Assembly: GCA_036346405.1 (NCBI GenBank)
Contig: CM070568.1
Span: forward strand, 1,761,674-1,825,673
Direction: 5' to 3'
Length of the DNA: 64,000 nucleotides
DNA from: Phyllostachys edulis
Lineage: Eukaryota; Streptophyta; Magnoliopsida; Poales; Poaceae
Part shown: in pieces, positions 1-11,499 of the stretch
How the letters are laid out: each line of letters opens with the position of its first letter
How positions within the stretch are numbered: position 1 is the first letter of the stretch
Position numbers and translations under genes: made by a program
The notes under the pieces: generated by a model
What the model was told of the DNA's origin: nothing
Databases searched by the model: none
The model's input: only the letters and a program-made list of their open reading frames with translations

Positions 1-124
1 TGAGACCTCTGGGAGGTCTTGGTGGACTATCCAAGAGGTCCTTTGTGGACCTCCTGGGAGGTCCTGATGGACTTTCCAGAGGTCTTGGAGGACCTCTCGG
101 GTGCCCTAGAGTTGGGTCGTCATA
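1..124 (+). repeat. 5' LTR of element A, last 124 bp only
   Basis: Nearly identical to 24938-25061, the end of the 3' LTR, including the alternating GGAGGTC and GACCTCC heptamers. It ends in CATA where the 3' LTR ends in CACA, so the canonical terminal CA has probably mutated here. The primer-binding site follows four bases later. Confidence 0.93.
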
Positions 125-128
125 AAAG

Positions 129-140
129 TGGTATCAGAGC
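129..140 (+). promoter_or_regulatory. Primer-binding site of element A (initiator tRNA-Met type)
   Basis: TGGTATCAGAGC, the standard plant retrotransposon primer-binding site complementary to the 3' end of initiator tRNA-Met. It lies just downstream of the LTR end and primes minus-strand DNA synthesis. Confidence 0.93.
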
Positions 141-560
141 ATCCTGACTGTAAGTCGCAACCTAGTGGCATGGTTGTAGAATTTCAAAATTATTTTATAA
201 CAAAAGAAGAATAAAATGTTCTTTCTTATCTGGGTCATCTTTTCACTCTTACCTTTTTCTGGTGCTTTTCCTTACCTTAACCTCACCTTATCTTGTTTCT
301 TCCTATGCACCTGTTCATAATATTAAGTGGACCTCCTTACCCTTGCAATATTCTATTAGAAGTCTTCTAGGGTAGGCTGGTGCTTAAGACCTCCTCCAAA
401 ATGGTAACATACGTGTAGAACGATGTTTGGTCATTCTAGATTTGGAAAAGGTTTTTCACTGCTGTTTTCTTTGCATTGGATTTCCTTTGCCAAGTGGTTG
501 GTTTGGCTAGTTTTCCTTAGCTTTTCTCTTCTCTCTTCTCGGCCTTGGTGCTTGGACATA

Positions 561-1620
561 ATGGCCACCTCTAGAAATGGCGATCATGATTCAAGCCATC
601 ACAACCGTCAAGTCGAGGAAGAGGCCGAGAATCGACCATGTGGACCAATCAGAATAGAGGAGTTGAGGGTGAGCAAGGGCAACCAACATCACAGCCACCC
701 CCACCTCTAGTTGAAGGTCCTACTTGGACTCAAATAATGGCCAATCAAGCTCACTTAATAAACCTACTTTCACAGTCCATGGCCAACACCCAGTCTCTGC
801 AGGCCACAGCAGCCGCCCATCCTCAAGCCCAAGTTCCACCTCCACCAAGGTCTAGCATTGCAGAATTTATGAGGTTGCGCCCTCCAACTTTTCAAGCAGT
901 GCTGAGCCAATGGAAGCCGACGACTGGTTAAGGGCAGTGGGCCAAAAATTAGACATGGTGCAGTGTACAGACCACGAAAGAGTGCTCTTTGCTTCTCACC
1001 AGCTCAGTGGGCCAGCTTCTGAGTGGTGGGACAATTTTAGCCAATCTCATCTTGATCCTCGAGCCATCACAGGATGAGTTCAAGCGAGCCTTTCATCGTG
1101 CTCATCTCCCACCCTATGATGTCATTAAAGAGGATGTAATTTCATACCTTGAAGCAAAGCGATGTTACACAATGAGTATATGCATAAGTTTAACCAACTA
1201 GCAAGATATGCTCCGGAGATGTTGCTCTTGATGAAAGCAAGCAAGAACACTTCTGGAGGGGTGAATGATGAAATCTCAGTTCATCTTGTTTCCCAGGAGC
1301 ATACTGACTTCCAGCAACTTGTGAGCAAGGCTATTCGGCAGGAGGATAAACTCCAAAAGATGGAGGACCGAAAAAGGAGGAAAGCTGCGTAGAGGTTTAA
1401 CCCTGGAGGATTTCCTAAGTCTAGGACCTCCCAGTCCCAGACCTCCAGTAAAGACCTCACGGACCTCCTCCTCCAGGGCGGTGGGTCGAGCAACGTCCAA
1501 GCAAGTCAAGCTACCATAAGACCTCTTACGGGACTCGGTTTCAAAAAAACCTCCATGACCTCCTCACTTGAGTGACTGTTTCTTTTGTAATGAGATTGGG
1601 CACTATGCTAGTAGGTGCCC
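561..1620 (+). pseudogene. gag of element A, frameshifted
   Basis: Capsid/nucleocapsid region. The first plausible ATG is at 561. The coding signal moves through all three frames (561-710, 638-931, 989-1201, 1162-1392), so several frameshifts are present. A CCHC zinc knuckle of spacing CX2CX4HX4C lies at 1577-1618 (Cys at 1577, 1586 and 1616, His at 1601), followed by Pro-Lys-Lys. The glutamine- and proline-rich stretch around 690-860 precedes the conserved capsid part, as is usual for grass chromoviruses. It cannot give an intact protein as read. Confidence 0.85.
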
Positions 1621-1689
1621 AAAGAAGCAACAAATTCTGCTCGATTCGATGCGATCAAGGAGTGTCGGCACAAGGCAGTGCCTCAAGTG

Positions 1690-4183
1690 TGAAGCTAGCA
1701 ACTAAAGTTATCAAGGGCCGTGTCACACATGTCACGGCAAAAGAGGCACATGATGCACCCGATGTAGTCCTCGATCGTTTCACGTGAATTACATACCACT
1801 TGAGCTTTTATTTGACTCGGGGCTTCCCATTCTTTTGTTTCAAGCAAATTTGTGGGAAAGTGTGGGCTATCTATAATCCCTTTGGTTAACCCTATGCTAA
1901 TACATGTCCCGGGCATAGATATGAGGACTAATACCCTCTACCCAAATCTCACCTTAGAGATCTCTGGAGTTCTATTTCATGCAGACTTGATAGTTTTGCC
2001 AACTCAAGGATGGATGTAATCCTTGGAATATTTGGTTGGCTAAGAATAAAGGGCGGTCGATTGTGCTACTAAGTCTATAACACTTACCAATGAACAAGGA
2101 AATCGAGTGGAGTTTAAGCGAAGACCTCCCTTAAGGCAGACCTTGTCTAACCAGCGTAAAGGAAGTGGTGAAGTTGGAAGATCTCCCGGTGGTCGAGGAT
2201 TACTTGGGCGTGTTCCTGAGGAACTCCACGGTATGCCACGATAGGGACGTGTCATTTCTAATTGATTTGGTCCTCAGGACTGCACCTATATCAAAGAGAC
2301 CTTCTGATGATGCTGTAAATGAATTGGTGGAGTTAAAGCGAGATCCAAGAACCGAAGGACAAAGGATTTATTAGACCAAGCTCTTCACCATGGGGAGCAC
2401 TGTGCTACTTGTCTAAAAAGAAGGACAATAGCTTTGAGGTTGTGTGTAGACTATAGATCACTCAATGAGGTCACCATCAAGAATAAATATCCATTGCCAG
2501 GATAGATGACCTCTTTGACCAACTAAAGGGGCAAGTGTGTTCTCCAAAATAGACCTCGAATGCAGTTATCACCAATTAAAAATAAGACACGAGGACATCC
2601 CCAAAACTGCTTTTACCACAAGGTATGGACTATATGAGTTCACTTGTGATGTCATTTGACCACAAATGCCTCGGCCTATTTCATGAGCATGATGAATAGA
2701 GTATTCATGGACTTCCTTGACAAATTTGTGGTGGTGTTTATTGATGATATTCTCATCTATTCTAGAAGTGAAGCAGAACATGAAGACCACCTTAGAATTG
2801 TGTTGGGAAGACTTAGAGAGCAGGAGCTCTATGCCAAGTTTAGTAAATGTGAGTTTTGGCTAGGTCAAGTAGCCTTCCTTGGTCACATTATTTCGGCCAG
2901 GGGAGTAGCTGTAGACCCCTCAAAGGTTGAAGCTGTCTTAGAATGGAGACCTCCTAAGACAGTGACTGAGGTAAGAAGCTTTCTTGGTCTAGCTGGCTAT
3001 TACAGGAGGTTTATTGAAGGTTTTTCCAAGATTGCTAAACCTCTCACCCAGCTCTTGAAAAAGGAGAAGAAATTTGAATGGACTAAAGACTGTGAGCAAG
3101 GTTTCGAGGAATTGAAGGAAAGGCTTGTCACAATTTCATCCTAGTCTTGCGGACATCCATAGAGACTTTGAAGTATTTTGTGATGCATCTCACCAAGGTC
3201 TAGGATGTGTGCTAATGCAAAATGGAAAGGTAGTGGCATATGCATCTAGACAGTTGAGACCTCATGAAGAGAACTACCCAACACATGATCTTGAACTGGC
3301 AAACCATTGTGCATGCTTTGAAAATTTGGCGACATTACCTTATTGGTAATCGTTGTGAGATATACAGACCACAAAAGTCTGAAATACATCTTTACACAAC
3401 GAGCTCAACTTGAGACAAAGGAGATGGTTAGAATTAATTAAAGACTATGACCTTGGGATTCATTATCACCGAGGCAAAGCCAATGTGGTGGCAGATGCCT
3501 TAAGCCGAAAAGGTCACTGTAATACTTTGTTGGTTCAAGAACAACAACCAAAACTATATGAAGAATTGAAGTACCTCAACTTGGAGATAGTGGAGCAAGG
3601 ATGTGTGAACACCTTGGAGGTACATCCTACTGTTCTGGATCAGATTAAAGAACAACAAGAAGGAGATGAAGACATCCAAGAAATTAAGAAAAATATGAGA
3701 AGGGTAAAACTCCGGTTTTCTCTCGAGGATGAGCGAGGGAGTAGTATGGTTTGGCAGCCGAGTTTGTGTGCCAAATAACCAGGAGATTAAGCAGCTCATT
3801 TTGGTAGAAGCCCACGGATCACCTTACTCTATTCACCCGGGCAGCACCAAAATGTATCAAGACCTTAAAGAGAGATACTGGTGGACTAGTATGAAGCAAG
3901 ATGTCGCTAAGTATGTAGCTCAATGTGATGTGTGTCAGAGAGTTAAAGCTCTACACCAAAACCAAATGGGCTCATTACAACCCTTGCAAATACCCGAATG
4001 GAAATGGGAGCAAGTGGGCATGGACTTCATTACTGGACTGCCTAGGACCCAATCCGGGTATGACTCCATATGGGTGGTGGTTGATAGGTTAACTAAAGTA
4101 GCACATTTCATACCAGTCAAGACCACCTATGCTAGTAATGTCTTGGCAGATCTGTACATGGCAAGAATTGTTTGCTTGCATGG
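1690..4183 (+). pseudogene. pol of element A, upstream part: protease, RT, RNase H, start of integrase
   Basis: A retropepsin core with the motif LLFDSG is readable around 1800-1822. Reverse transcriptase runs from about 2160 to 3000, with the active-site motif VVFIDDILIYS near 2730-2763. RNase H follows from about 3150 (motif VFCDASHQGLG) to 3510. The integrase zinc finger (CDVCQRVKA near 3926) and the first catalytic-core strand (MDFITGLP near 4019) come next. In-frame stops and shifts occur near 1786, 2375, 2450-2660 and 3144. Integrase stops at 4183, where element B begins, and resumes at 20278. Confidence 0.9.
4179..4183 (+). repeat. Target site duplication CATGG, left copy
   Basis: CATGG directly precedes the TGTAAC start of element B and is repeated at 20273-20277 directly after B ends in CA. 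Removing B with one copy makes the element A integrase reading frame continuous, which confirms both boundaries to the base. Confidence 0.97.
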
Positions 4184-4719
4184 TGTAACATCCCAAATGT
4201 ATAATTAGGGTTAATCAAGTATAATTATATGTGTAGAAATTAAAACTTTTTCTCACATCCTGAAAAACCCAAAAATCTCATGTGATTTTTGTCCAAGAGT
4301 TGTGTAATCCAAGAACACAAAGCTCTTGTTGACCAAAAATCAAACTCATTTTCCAATTATCTTAAATCTTGTGCCAAACATTTGGAATATATTTTCCTTG
4401 GTCCCAAAAACTGATATGGGACCCTTACAAAAATATCATGAGTTATAACACTTGTTGATAATTTTTGGAGGCAAAACAATCCTTTAAACAACCTTCATGA
4501 ATTTCCTGAGAAAAATGCATTGCATAATAACCTCTGAAAATTTTATGCAAGGTTGGTCTCATGTCGACAAGCTCGAGTTAAAATTCCATCAAATTTGGAG
4601 TTCATTTGCTATCTCAAATAATTCTGCTAAGTTTCAGTTGTTAAAAACTAAATTTTAAAGCCTACACTTGTTCCTTGGGCTAGCCATGTTCAAGTTGGTC
4701 CAGCCAACCATGTCTGCAC

Positions 4720-5720
4720 CTCAGCAGACCTCATCTCCATTTGATCGGTCGCGGTAGTTGGATTTACATCCAACACCACGACCTCCTCATGATCAACACC
4801 ATGAGGACCTCCCCGCCTCATGAGGTCATTGCCGTTGGATCGGTGATCCATGGTCATGACCTCCCCAGTGTGTTAAACCTCAAAGACCTCCTCGAGTCGT
4901 TAAACCATCGCAGCGAGGTCATCCCATTTGTTGAGGTCGTGGCCGTTGGATTAAATCCAACACCACGACCTCCTCCTCAACATACTCGGTCGGGTCCTCC
5001 CACCTCGTGAGGTCATAGCCCTTGGATCCAAGATCCATGGCCCTGACCTCCCTCTCAACCTAAACTAAACAAACCTCCCACCTAACCTAGGTCGTAGCCA
5101 TTGGATCAAATCCAGCGACTCACGACCTCCACTGTTATCAAGCACTCACAACCTCCCCCATCTTTTGTTGTGCACCGTTAGATTAAAATCTACTGTCACG
5201 ACCTCCTTTTTGTCTCATGCGCACCAGACCTCCCGAGTGCACGTGAGATCGTAGCCCTTAGATCTAAATCTAAAGGCCATGACCTCCCTTGTGCGTTGCG
5301 CGAGCTCAGGACCTCCACCTCTTTTGATCGGAACCCTTAGATCTAAATCTAGCGGTCCTGACCTCCCTTGCCTGTTGCGCATCATATCGAACCTCCCCAT
5401 CAGGTCAGTGCCCTTGGATTTAAATCCAAAGGCCATGACCTCCCCTCATGTCTTTTTGATCGCGTGCGTTAAGTCCTCACTTTGGAGGTCCGCACTGTTG
5501 GATGGAGATCAACGCTTTGGACCTCTGTCCCTTTTCCTCACGTGCGTTTTGCGATTAAGAAATCGGAGGGCCACGACCTCCCCATCCTTGATCGTGTGGT
5601 GGGACCTCCTCCCAGCCACTTAAAACATAACGGTTCAAAAACCACATCGGAGGGCCAGGACCTCCCCGTGGGCTTATCCAGCGGTCAAAATGACCTCCCC
5701 TGTTCTTCTCCTTCCTTGGT
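4720..5720 (+). repeat. Degenerate GACCTCC heptamer plus palindrome array in U3 of element B
   Basis: About twenty GACCTCC or near-identical heptamers occur in roughly 1 kb. Many are preceded by an imperfect palindrome of the type TTGGATTTACATCCAA, TTGGATCAAATCCAA or TTAGATCTAAATCTAA, giving modules of about 50-60 bp. The array lies just upstream of the TATA box and recurs in the 3' LTR at 15340-16320. The even spacing suggests a diverged tandem repeat; a regulatory role is inference only. Confidence 0.8.
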
Positions 5721-5940
5721 CACGCATGCGTGGCCCTCGAACAAGTGAATTAATGCCCACTGTCCCTTCGTACCTTATAACAACTCTTTCTTGACCGCAT
5801 TAAATGCAGGTCGACCTTCCTCCTCTCCCACCCACGAGACTGTCACCATGTCGCCTCGTGTCTTGTCCAAACCCTAGACCGAGCCATGGGCTAAGCTCAC
5901 CATGAGCTTAACCCCACTTCGTGTGCTGCTTCTCCCAAAG

Positions 5941-5948
5941 TATAAAAC
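5941..5948 (+). promoter_or_regulatory. Probable TATA box of element B 5' LTR
   Basis: TATAAAAC follows CCAAAG in a GC-balanced context and is conserved in the 3' LTR at about 16557-16564. Transcription would start near 5970, giving an RNA leader of more than 4 kb before the gag ATG at 10437. No experimental support is available here. Confidence 0.6.
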
Positions 5949-6689
5949 CCCATTGGGTTCCTCCCTTAGCTTCTTTGGCACACTTCTAAGCTCTAAGCTT
6001 GCACCGTGTCATTTGAGCTTTCTCTCCTCCCTCTTGGCGCCATTGTTGAGAAGCTTGAAGCTCCTCGGTGGACAAGGGTCCTGGAGTTTTTCCTCCTTTT
6101 CTCCTTGCTTCCATTTGTGCCCTACCCTCTGGGACCAAGGCCTAACTTGATATTGTTGGGCATTTGCGAGGGGACAAAGTGGAGCTTGAAGTTGAAGCTT
6201 TGGCCGTGAGCACCCTTCCTCCTCGGCACGGTCCTCCTTCCTCGACCTCCTCGGCACCTTAGGACCTCCGGTACTCCGATAGTCCTTTAGCTGGGCACCC
6301 GATGTATGAGGTCGCGGAGCTTTTAAATTGGGCACACGCTTGGTTGGATGTCGCATGAGCTTCCTTTTTGCATTTTGGTTTCTGCCGTGTGCTTGTCTTC
6401 GTTGTCCTCTCGGCTCGCCCGGCGTTCAAAACCGTCGCCGCCGTTGAGAGGAGGCCCTTTGGAGTGCGCATGGTTATGCGGACCAAATTTATTATTGATC
6501 TCATGGCCATGAGGTCTACATCGCCGGCGATGACCACGTCTTCTTGCGCTGGTTTTGTCGGACACAACGGCAGCGTCGTTGTCGTTTTTAGGACAGAAAT
6601 CCTCCATGTTTAATGCGCTAATCATGTGTTCCAATCATTGTAATCATTGGATGTCTTAACTGCCTTTAATCCACCCTTTAATGTGCGCA

Positions 6690-7300
6690 TTTAAGACCTC
6701 CCGTAGCGGACCTCCTTGATGTCGGTAGCGCATTTATTCATGTCAGCGCTGCGTCTTGAAGTTAAAGCGCTGGTGCTGGGCGTCCGGACCTCCTCCGAGG
6801 AGATCTGGAGCGTCCAAGACCTCCCCTTGCGCAATCGTGGCCGTCCAGACCTCCCTGGAGGTCTGTGACGTTAGGACCTCCCTTAGACCTCCCCTAGGTT
6901 GTCTCAGCCGTTCATGACCTCCCCGGGTAGATCTTGACCGTCAAGGTCCTCCCTCGGACGATCTGAACCATCGAGGACCTCCCTTGGAACATCTGGACCG
7001 TCCAGGACCTCCCCTGTGAGGTCCTGACGATGTAGATTTTCCTCGGGGAGATCTTGATAGTTTGGACCTTCCTTTGGAAGATCTCAACCGTTGAGGACCT
7101 CCCTTTAGATCTGTCGTTCGGACCTCCTCTCTATGTTGTGGTCCGTTGGATTTCCCATCTCTGCCACGACCTCCCCTCGCCTCGCGCATGTGAGTTGCTA
7201 AGAGGTCCAGGACCTCTGGACCTTCACGTCTTGGCGTGTGTGATGTTCTCTGGGAGGTCTTGAGCCGTTGGATCTGAGATCGTGGCTCACGTCCTCCCAT
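6690..7300 (+). repeat. Second GACCTCC array, downstream of the TATA box, element B
   Basis: GACCTCC and GGAGATC/GGAGGTC occur in pairs every 25-45 bp, often as TCTGGACCGTCCAGGACCTCC-like units around 6780-7110. They lie in the transcribed part of the LTR and are copied at about 17300-17900. This array shares the heptamer with the upstream array and with the LTR of element A. Confidence 0.75.
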
Positions 7301-8035
7301 ACCCTTGTGAGTTTAGAAATTCGGTGAGGTCTTAGTTAAACTGAAATAAGGTATAGACTTTAGAATTTCATATCTTCTTCGTTTTGAATCCTTTTGAGGT
7401 CATTCAAATTGTGTTAGCTCTGTCTTGAACTTGACTTTAATCCAAAAATGATTGTAAGTTGAGTTCAGCTCCAGAGCACAGATTTGCCATTAGATTTTAA
7501 AACCAACTTTAAAATGTGCACTTAAATCAATGCTTAACTTGTAAAATACATAACTAATGCTCTATAGACTATTTTTGGGTGAGACCAACTTTGTTGGTTT
7601 CCTCTCTAGTGAACTCACTGTAAAAATTGGTTTTGAGCATGTTGCTGTTAGGAAATTGAGGACTTGTGCATTATAATTTTGTTCAAGTTCTTGTTTTTGA
7701 AAATTTGTAGAGAGTGCATAATGGCTCCAAATGAGATGAACTCAATTGTGTTATTCATCTCATGAGGTGCTGGTTTTACAGTAAAATTTCAGCTTCACTT
7801 CTATTCTAGAAAATTTTGCGATGAACAGTAGCATATTTCTAATTAATAGGCTGAGCAGAATTGATTTCATCATATCTTTTGCATTGAGAATCCAAATCAA
7901 TTGGTTCTTGTTGCTAAATTCATGATAAATCATTGTCTTGCTGCTGTAAAATTTTCATGGCTTTTGGAGTTCGTTTGTTGTGCGTCTTTTTGGTTTTAAA
8001 TCGTTCTTATCGGTTCTTTCTCGCTTTTCCGTTAG

Positions 8036-9333
8036 GTTTCGACATTTGTGGTGATCCTGAGAGCGACCCTCTGCCACAACTTGGCCAGCAACAAGGCAAG
8101 TAGTTTGACCATTTCCATCATTGTCCCATTACTTTAAAGCTTAATACTTTGTTTTACTTCTATGTATGCATGCTACTTTGTGTTAAATGTCGTTAGTAAT
8201 CCTATAGTTGCATAATCTGTAGGAATTCTTTACCCTCTACTACCATGAGCCTAGGTTATTTGCTGTGGTGGGAGCTCGTTGGATGAGCTCTTATCACTTA
8301 GTAGTTTCGATTTAAATTGCTTAGACATGCTTAGTTATCGGTAGAAATGGGCGATCATCGACTTAGTCGATGGTCTTGATCACTCAAAATGATTATTACT
8401 CCTATATGTCCAGCACTTGTGCTTTGTTTAATTGTAAAATCAAAAACTGAAAATAAAAGATTGATTTAGACTTGGGCATATTGGATGGATGGTGCGGTTT
8501 TTGGATGTGGTGGTATGCCCGGTCCCTAAGGACCGAGTACTTGGGTCACTAAGCCAGCGATTTGGCGTACTAACCACGCGAGGGGCATATGGAACCCTCT
8601 TGACTAAGTACTCTAGGAGGTGTTAATTATGAGCGAGCTCGGTTGGTGTGTTTTAAAAACAAATGTATATGTATAGTGTGGGAGGGAGCATTAGCTTAGG
8701 GAAGGTTGTGATGTCTCCTTCTCCCGTGGGTTGTGCAGCTCGTAATTAGCATTCATCCTTTGGAAAGGTCTCGTAGGACTTAGCCGTGCAAAGACACCTT
8801 CTAAGTGTGCGTAAAGGAAAGGCGATGCGGCGTGTGGAGTGCAGTGGTACACCTGCGGGGATAAAACTATTCGAATAGCCTCGTCCTAGGTTATGGACAT
8901 GCTTGGTAAGGTCGTTCAAGACTAGACTACAACCTTTAATTAAAACTTGACATGGTTGGTATGAACGGGGAGTTCATGCTATTGTTGTGGTGACTTGGGT
9001 TAGTCACTTCGAGATTGTTCTTGTTGTTGTTATTATGTTATTATCGCGTTGTTATTTCAACCATTAAAAATGCTTTGTCAAATTGCTTTCAATCTATTAT
9101 GTTATTGCAAATAAATGTTGCTTTATGCTAAAATGAGTCCAAAGCCTCATCCACTTAAATAAAGCTTGCATGTAGCTATTTATAGTTCTGTTATCTCACA
9201 CGTAAGTCTTGGAGTACTTTATGTACTCATCCGCCTGTGGTTGTGGCAATTTTGTGGCTTTTGTGCAGAGGAAGAAGGAGAGCTCCAAGAGCCTCTCTTT
9301 TGTGCTACGTGTTGCGCTTTCTTCGACAACTAG
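8036..9333 (+). other. Exon-like acidic mini-frame with GC-AG intron in element B 5' LTR
   Basis: After a pyrimidine-rich tract ending in TTAG, the block 8036-8095 reads FDICGDPESDPLPQLGQQQ. It ends CAAG followed by GCAAGT, a typical GC-type splice donor at 8096. About 1.17 kb downstream, TTTTGTGCAG precedes a block from 9269 reading EEEGELQEPLFC and ending at TAG 9331-9333. The phase is conserved across the proposed intron. Element A has the same architecture (23115-24490). No start codon or first exon was fixed, so coding status is inference. Confidence 0.45.
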
Positions 9334-9672
9334 CTTGGCGGTCGGTCGAATGCCTAGGGGTTAAGGCACCTTGATTGGCTTTGTGTTATAGCCATCTTTA
9401 TGGCACTTTTGCTTCATTGTTATCTTTTTGTAATTATTGCTATTTGGCCTAAGGGCCTCTCTTTTGTAATATCTATTCCATATTAATGTTAACTTCGGTT
9501 TGTTGCTTATGTTCTATGTGTTGTATGGAATTGATACATTCTTTTGTTGTGAGGTATGTATCTTGCATTCGAAGTATACATCTCTCGAGACCGGGTTTAT
9601 TTGGTTGATAATACTAGGGTCAATCGGATGACTAAGTATTATGAGCCTAATAAACGTCGAGTCTCTAAAAGT

Positions 9673-9684
9673 TGGTATCGAGCC
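9673..9684 (+). promoter_or_regulatory. Primer-binding site of element B, one base short
   Basis: TGGTATCGAGCC lies directly after the 5' LTR. It matches the initiator tRNA-Met site TGGTATCAGAGC except that CAG reads CG. The same CAG/CG discrepancy recurs between the LTRs, so the missing A may be a consensus error rather than a mutation. Confidence 0.8.
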
Positions 9685-10436
9685 ATCTTGACCGTAGTAA
9701 CGCATAAGCTTGGTCGATCCTTAGGATATTTTGAAAACCTATTTTCAAAGCATCAAATGAGTTTTGAAAGCTTAGGTAAATTCTCGGATTTTATTCCTTA
9801 CCTATCTTAGCTTTCTCTTCTCATCCCACTCTAATTTGAGTTTTAAAAGTTGTTTTCCTCTCTTCCTTCTACAAAATAGTTGTTATCGATTAACCTTTGG
9901 TTTTTGGGAGAACCAATGAGATTGGCAAATTGAAGTGTGAGCTGCCCACTACAAGGTTTTGAAGTTCGGAGTCGGTGATTCGACAAGGAGCTTGGATCAC
10001 TAAACCGGACAGCAAGCATCAAATTTCGGACAGCGGTCTCAAAGGTTTCTAATTAGGATAGATAATGAGAGGTTAATCAACTAAAACTTGTGGGAATAAA
10101 AGGGTAAGATGTGATACTAGTTAGCTAAGTATCTAACACTTATTTCGCTGCATTAACTTTGCTCTCTAATAGTTTTAGATCTCATCTTACAATCTGATTT
10201 TTGATCTTCTCGACCAATTACTCGTTCATTCAATACGGGTTAGTTGAGTTGAGAAGTTGAGCCTTCGTTTGGTGTTTCTTGGCTGTTTTAGAGTCTTTTA
10301 GAAGCTTTTAAAGTTTAAATAACCGCTGATTTTGGCTTTCGTTTGGGGTGATATTCCATTCCCTAGTCGATCGCTTTTGCTTTCTTTAAGGCTTTGTTTT
10401 TGGGTCTAGTTGCTAACCAAATTTCATTGTAACAGG
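9685..10436 (+). other. Untranslated leader of element B
   Basis: AT-rich leader between the primer-binding site and gag with no long reading frame. It ends TTTCATTGTAACAG immediately before GATGG, which resembles a splice acceptor abutting the gag start; this is suggestive only. Confidence 0.5.
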
Positions 10437-11475
10437 ATGGCGGGCCTTTTCGTAGCGGCCAAGGCGATCATTGGTCCGGACGAGGAGCTTCCTCCTCCTC
10501 CGACCATGGCCGAGGTTCTTCTTGGATCGGCGCAACCGCGCGGATGACCGGAGAGTTCTCTTGGGCGTCATCGCGCGCAACACTGCTTGCACTTACGGAG
10601 CTTGAGGATGCGGGCAAGGAACGCCCATCGGCCGCGTGGAGGACTCGCGGAGTTTCTTCGTACTCAGCCCCTACCTTTTCGGTCCGAGACCCTTTGGATC
10701 ACAGACGATTGGCTTCTGGTGGAGCGTAAGCTCCGCATCGCGCAGGCTGATGCCGAGCACGAGAAGGCGCTGCTCGCTCGCACCGGTGGAGGGTGCACCT
10801 TGTCATGGTGGGAGAGCTTTCTCGCCATGCAGCCCGCACCACACCGTCTCTTGGGAGGAGTTTCGTCTTGCCTTCCGTCGGGCTCACATCCTGCCGGCTT
10901 GATGGAGATCAAGAAGGGAGTTTCTTCGCGCTCAAGCAAGGCGTAGCTTCGATCATGGAGTATGTCTCTGAGTTCAACCATCTAGCTCGTTATGCTCCGA
11001 GGACGTATTGCCGATATGGCTAAGAGGCCAAGTTCAGCGTGGCTTGTCCGAGGAGTGAAGGACAAGCTATCCATTGTCGACTTTCCGATTTTCGGACCTT
11101 GGTCGACAAGGCCATCGTCGTGAGCATGCGGCTCGAGAGCTTATGGACTCCATAGCGCAAGTGGGAGGCCCATAAGTCATCGAGGGCGATTCTTCCGTCC
11201 CGCTTGAGCGATCTCGGGGTACCACTCTCACTCTTGGCGCCCCGAGGTCACCGCCTTGTTCCTCGTCCTTCGCAGCCGTGTCTCGATCCGTGCACTGCGA
11301 GTCGTGACGGCCCCATAACCCGGCCGGGTCACATGTTTCTCATGCAACGGAAGGGGCATTATGCGAACCAATGCCCTAAGAAGATAGAGCGACCCCTCGT
11401 CCTAATGGAGGACGCGGCGAGAGGTGGTGCACTCGGGACGGAAGATCGTCCGGCTACCCAAAGGCGTGGGTAGTG
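10437..11475 (+). pseudogene. gag of element B, many frameshifts
   Basis: Starts at ATG 10437 (MAGLFVAAKAIIGPDEE). The capsid region is recognisable in alternating frames, for example the motif ending HLARYAPR near 10980-11005, which aligns with the same region of element A. The zinc knuckle is at about 11335-11380: CFSCNG is followed after a one-base shift by HYANQCPKK. Frame changes occur every 50-200 bp, far more often than expected for an element with almost identical LTRs, so sequence error should be considered. Confidence 0.85.
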
Positions 11476-11499
11476 GTCGCGTAACGCCATCACCACGAG

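Larger units (their letters stand above)
4184..9667 (+). repeat. 5' LTR of element B
   Basis: It starts TGTAACATCCCAAATG, identical to the 3' LTR start at 14806, and its last bases (TAAACGTCGAGTCTCTA) align with TAAACGTCAGGGTCTCACA at 20272. Layout: AT-rich start (4184-4680), heptamer/palindrome array (4720-5720), TATA box (5941), second heptamer array (6690-7300), AT-rich stretch (7300-8030) and exon-like acidic mini-frame modules (8036-9333). About 5.48 kb is very long for a plant LTR. Confidence 0.95.

Noticed and set aside
4735..5700. CRISPR-like array suggested by the regularly spaced repeats
   Set aside because: Repeats are degenerate, of variable spacing and inside a plant LTR; spacers are not unique.
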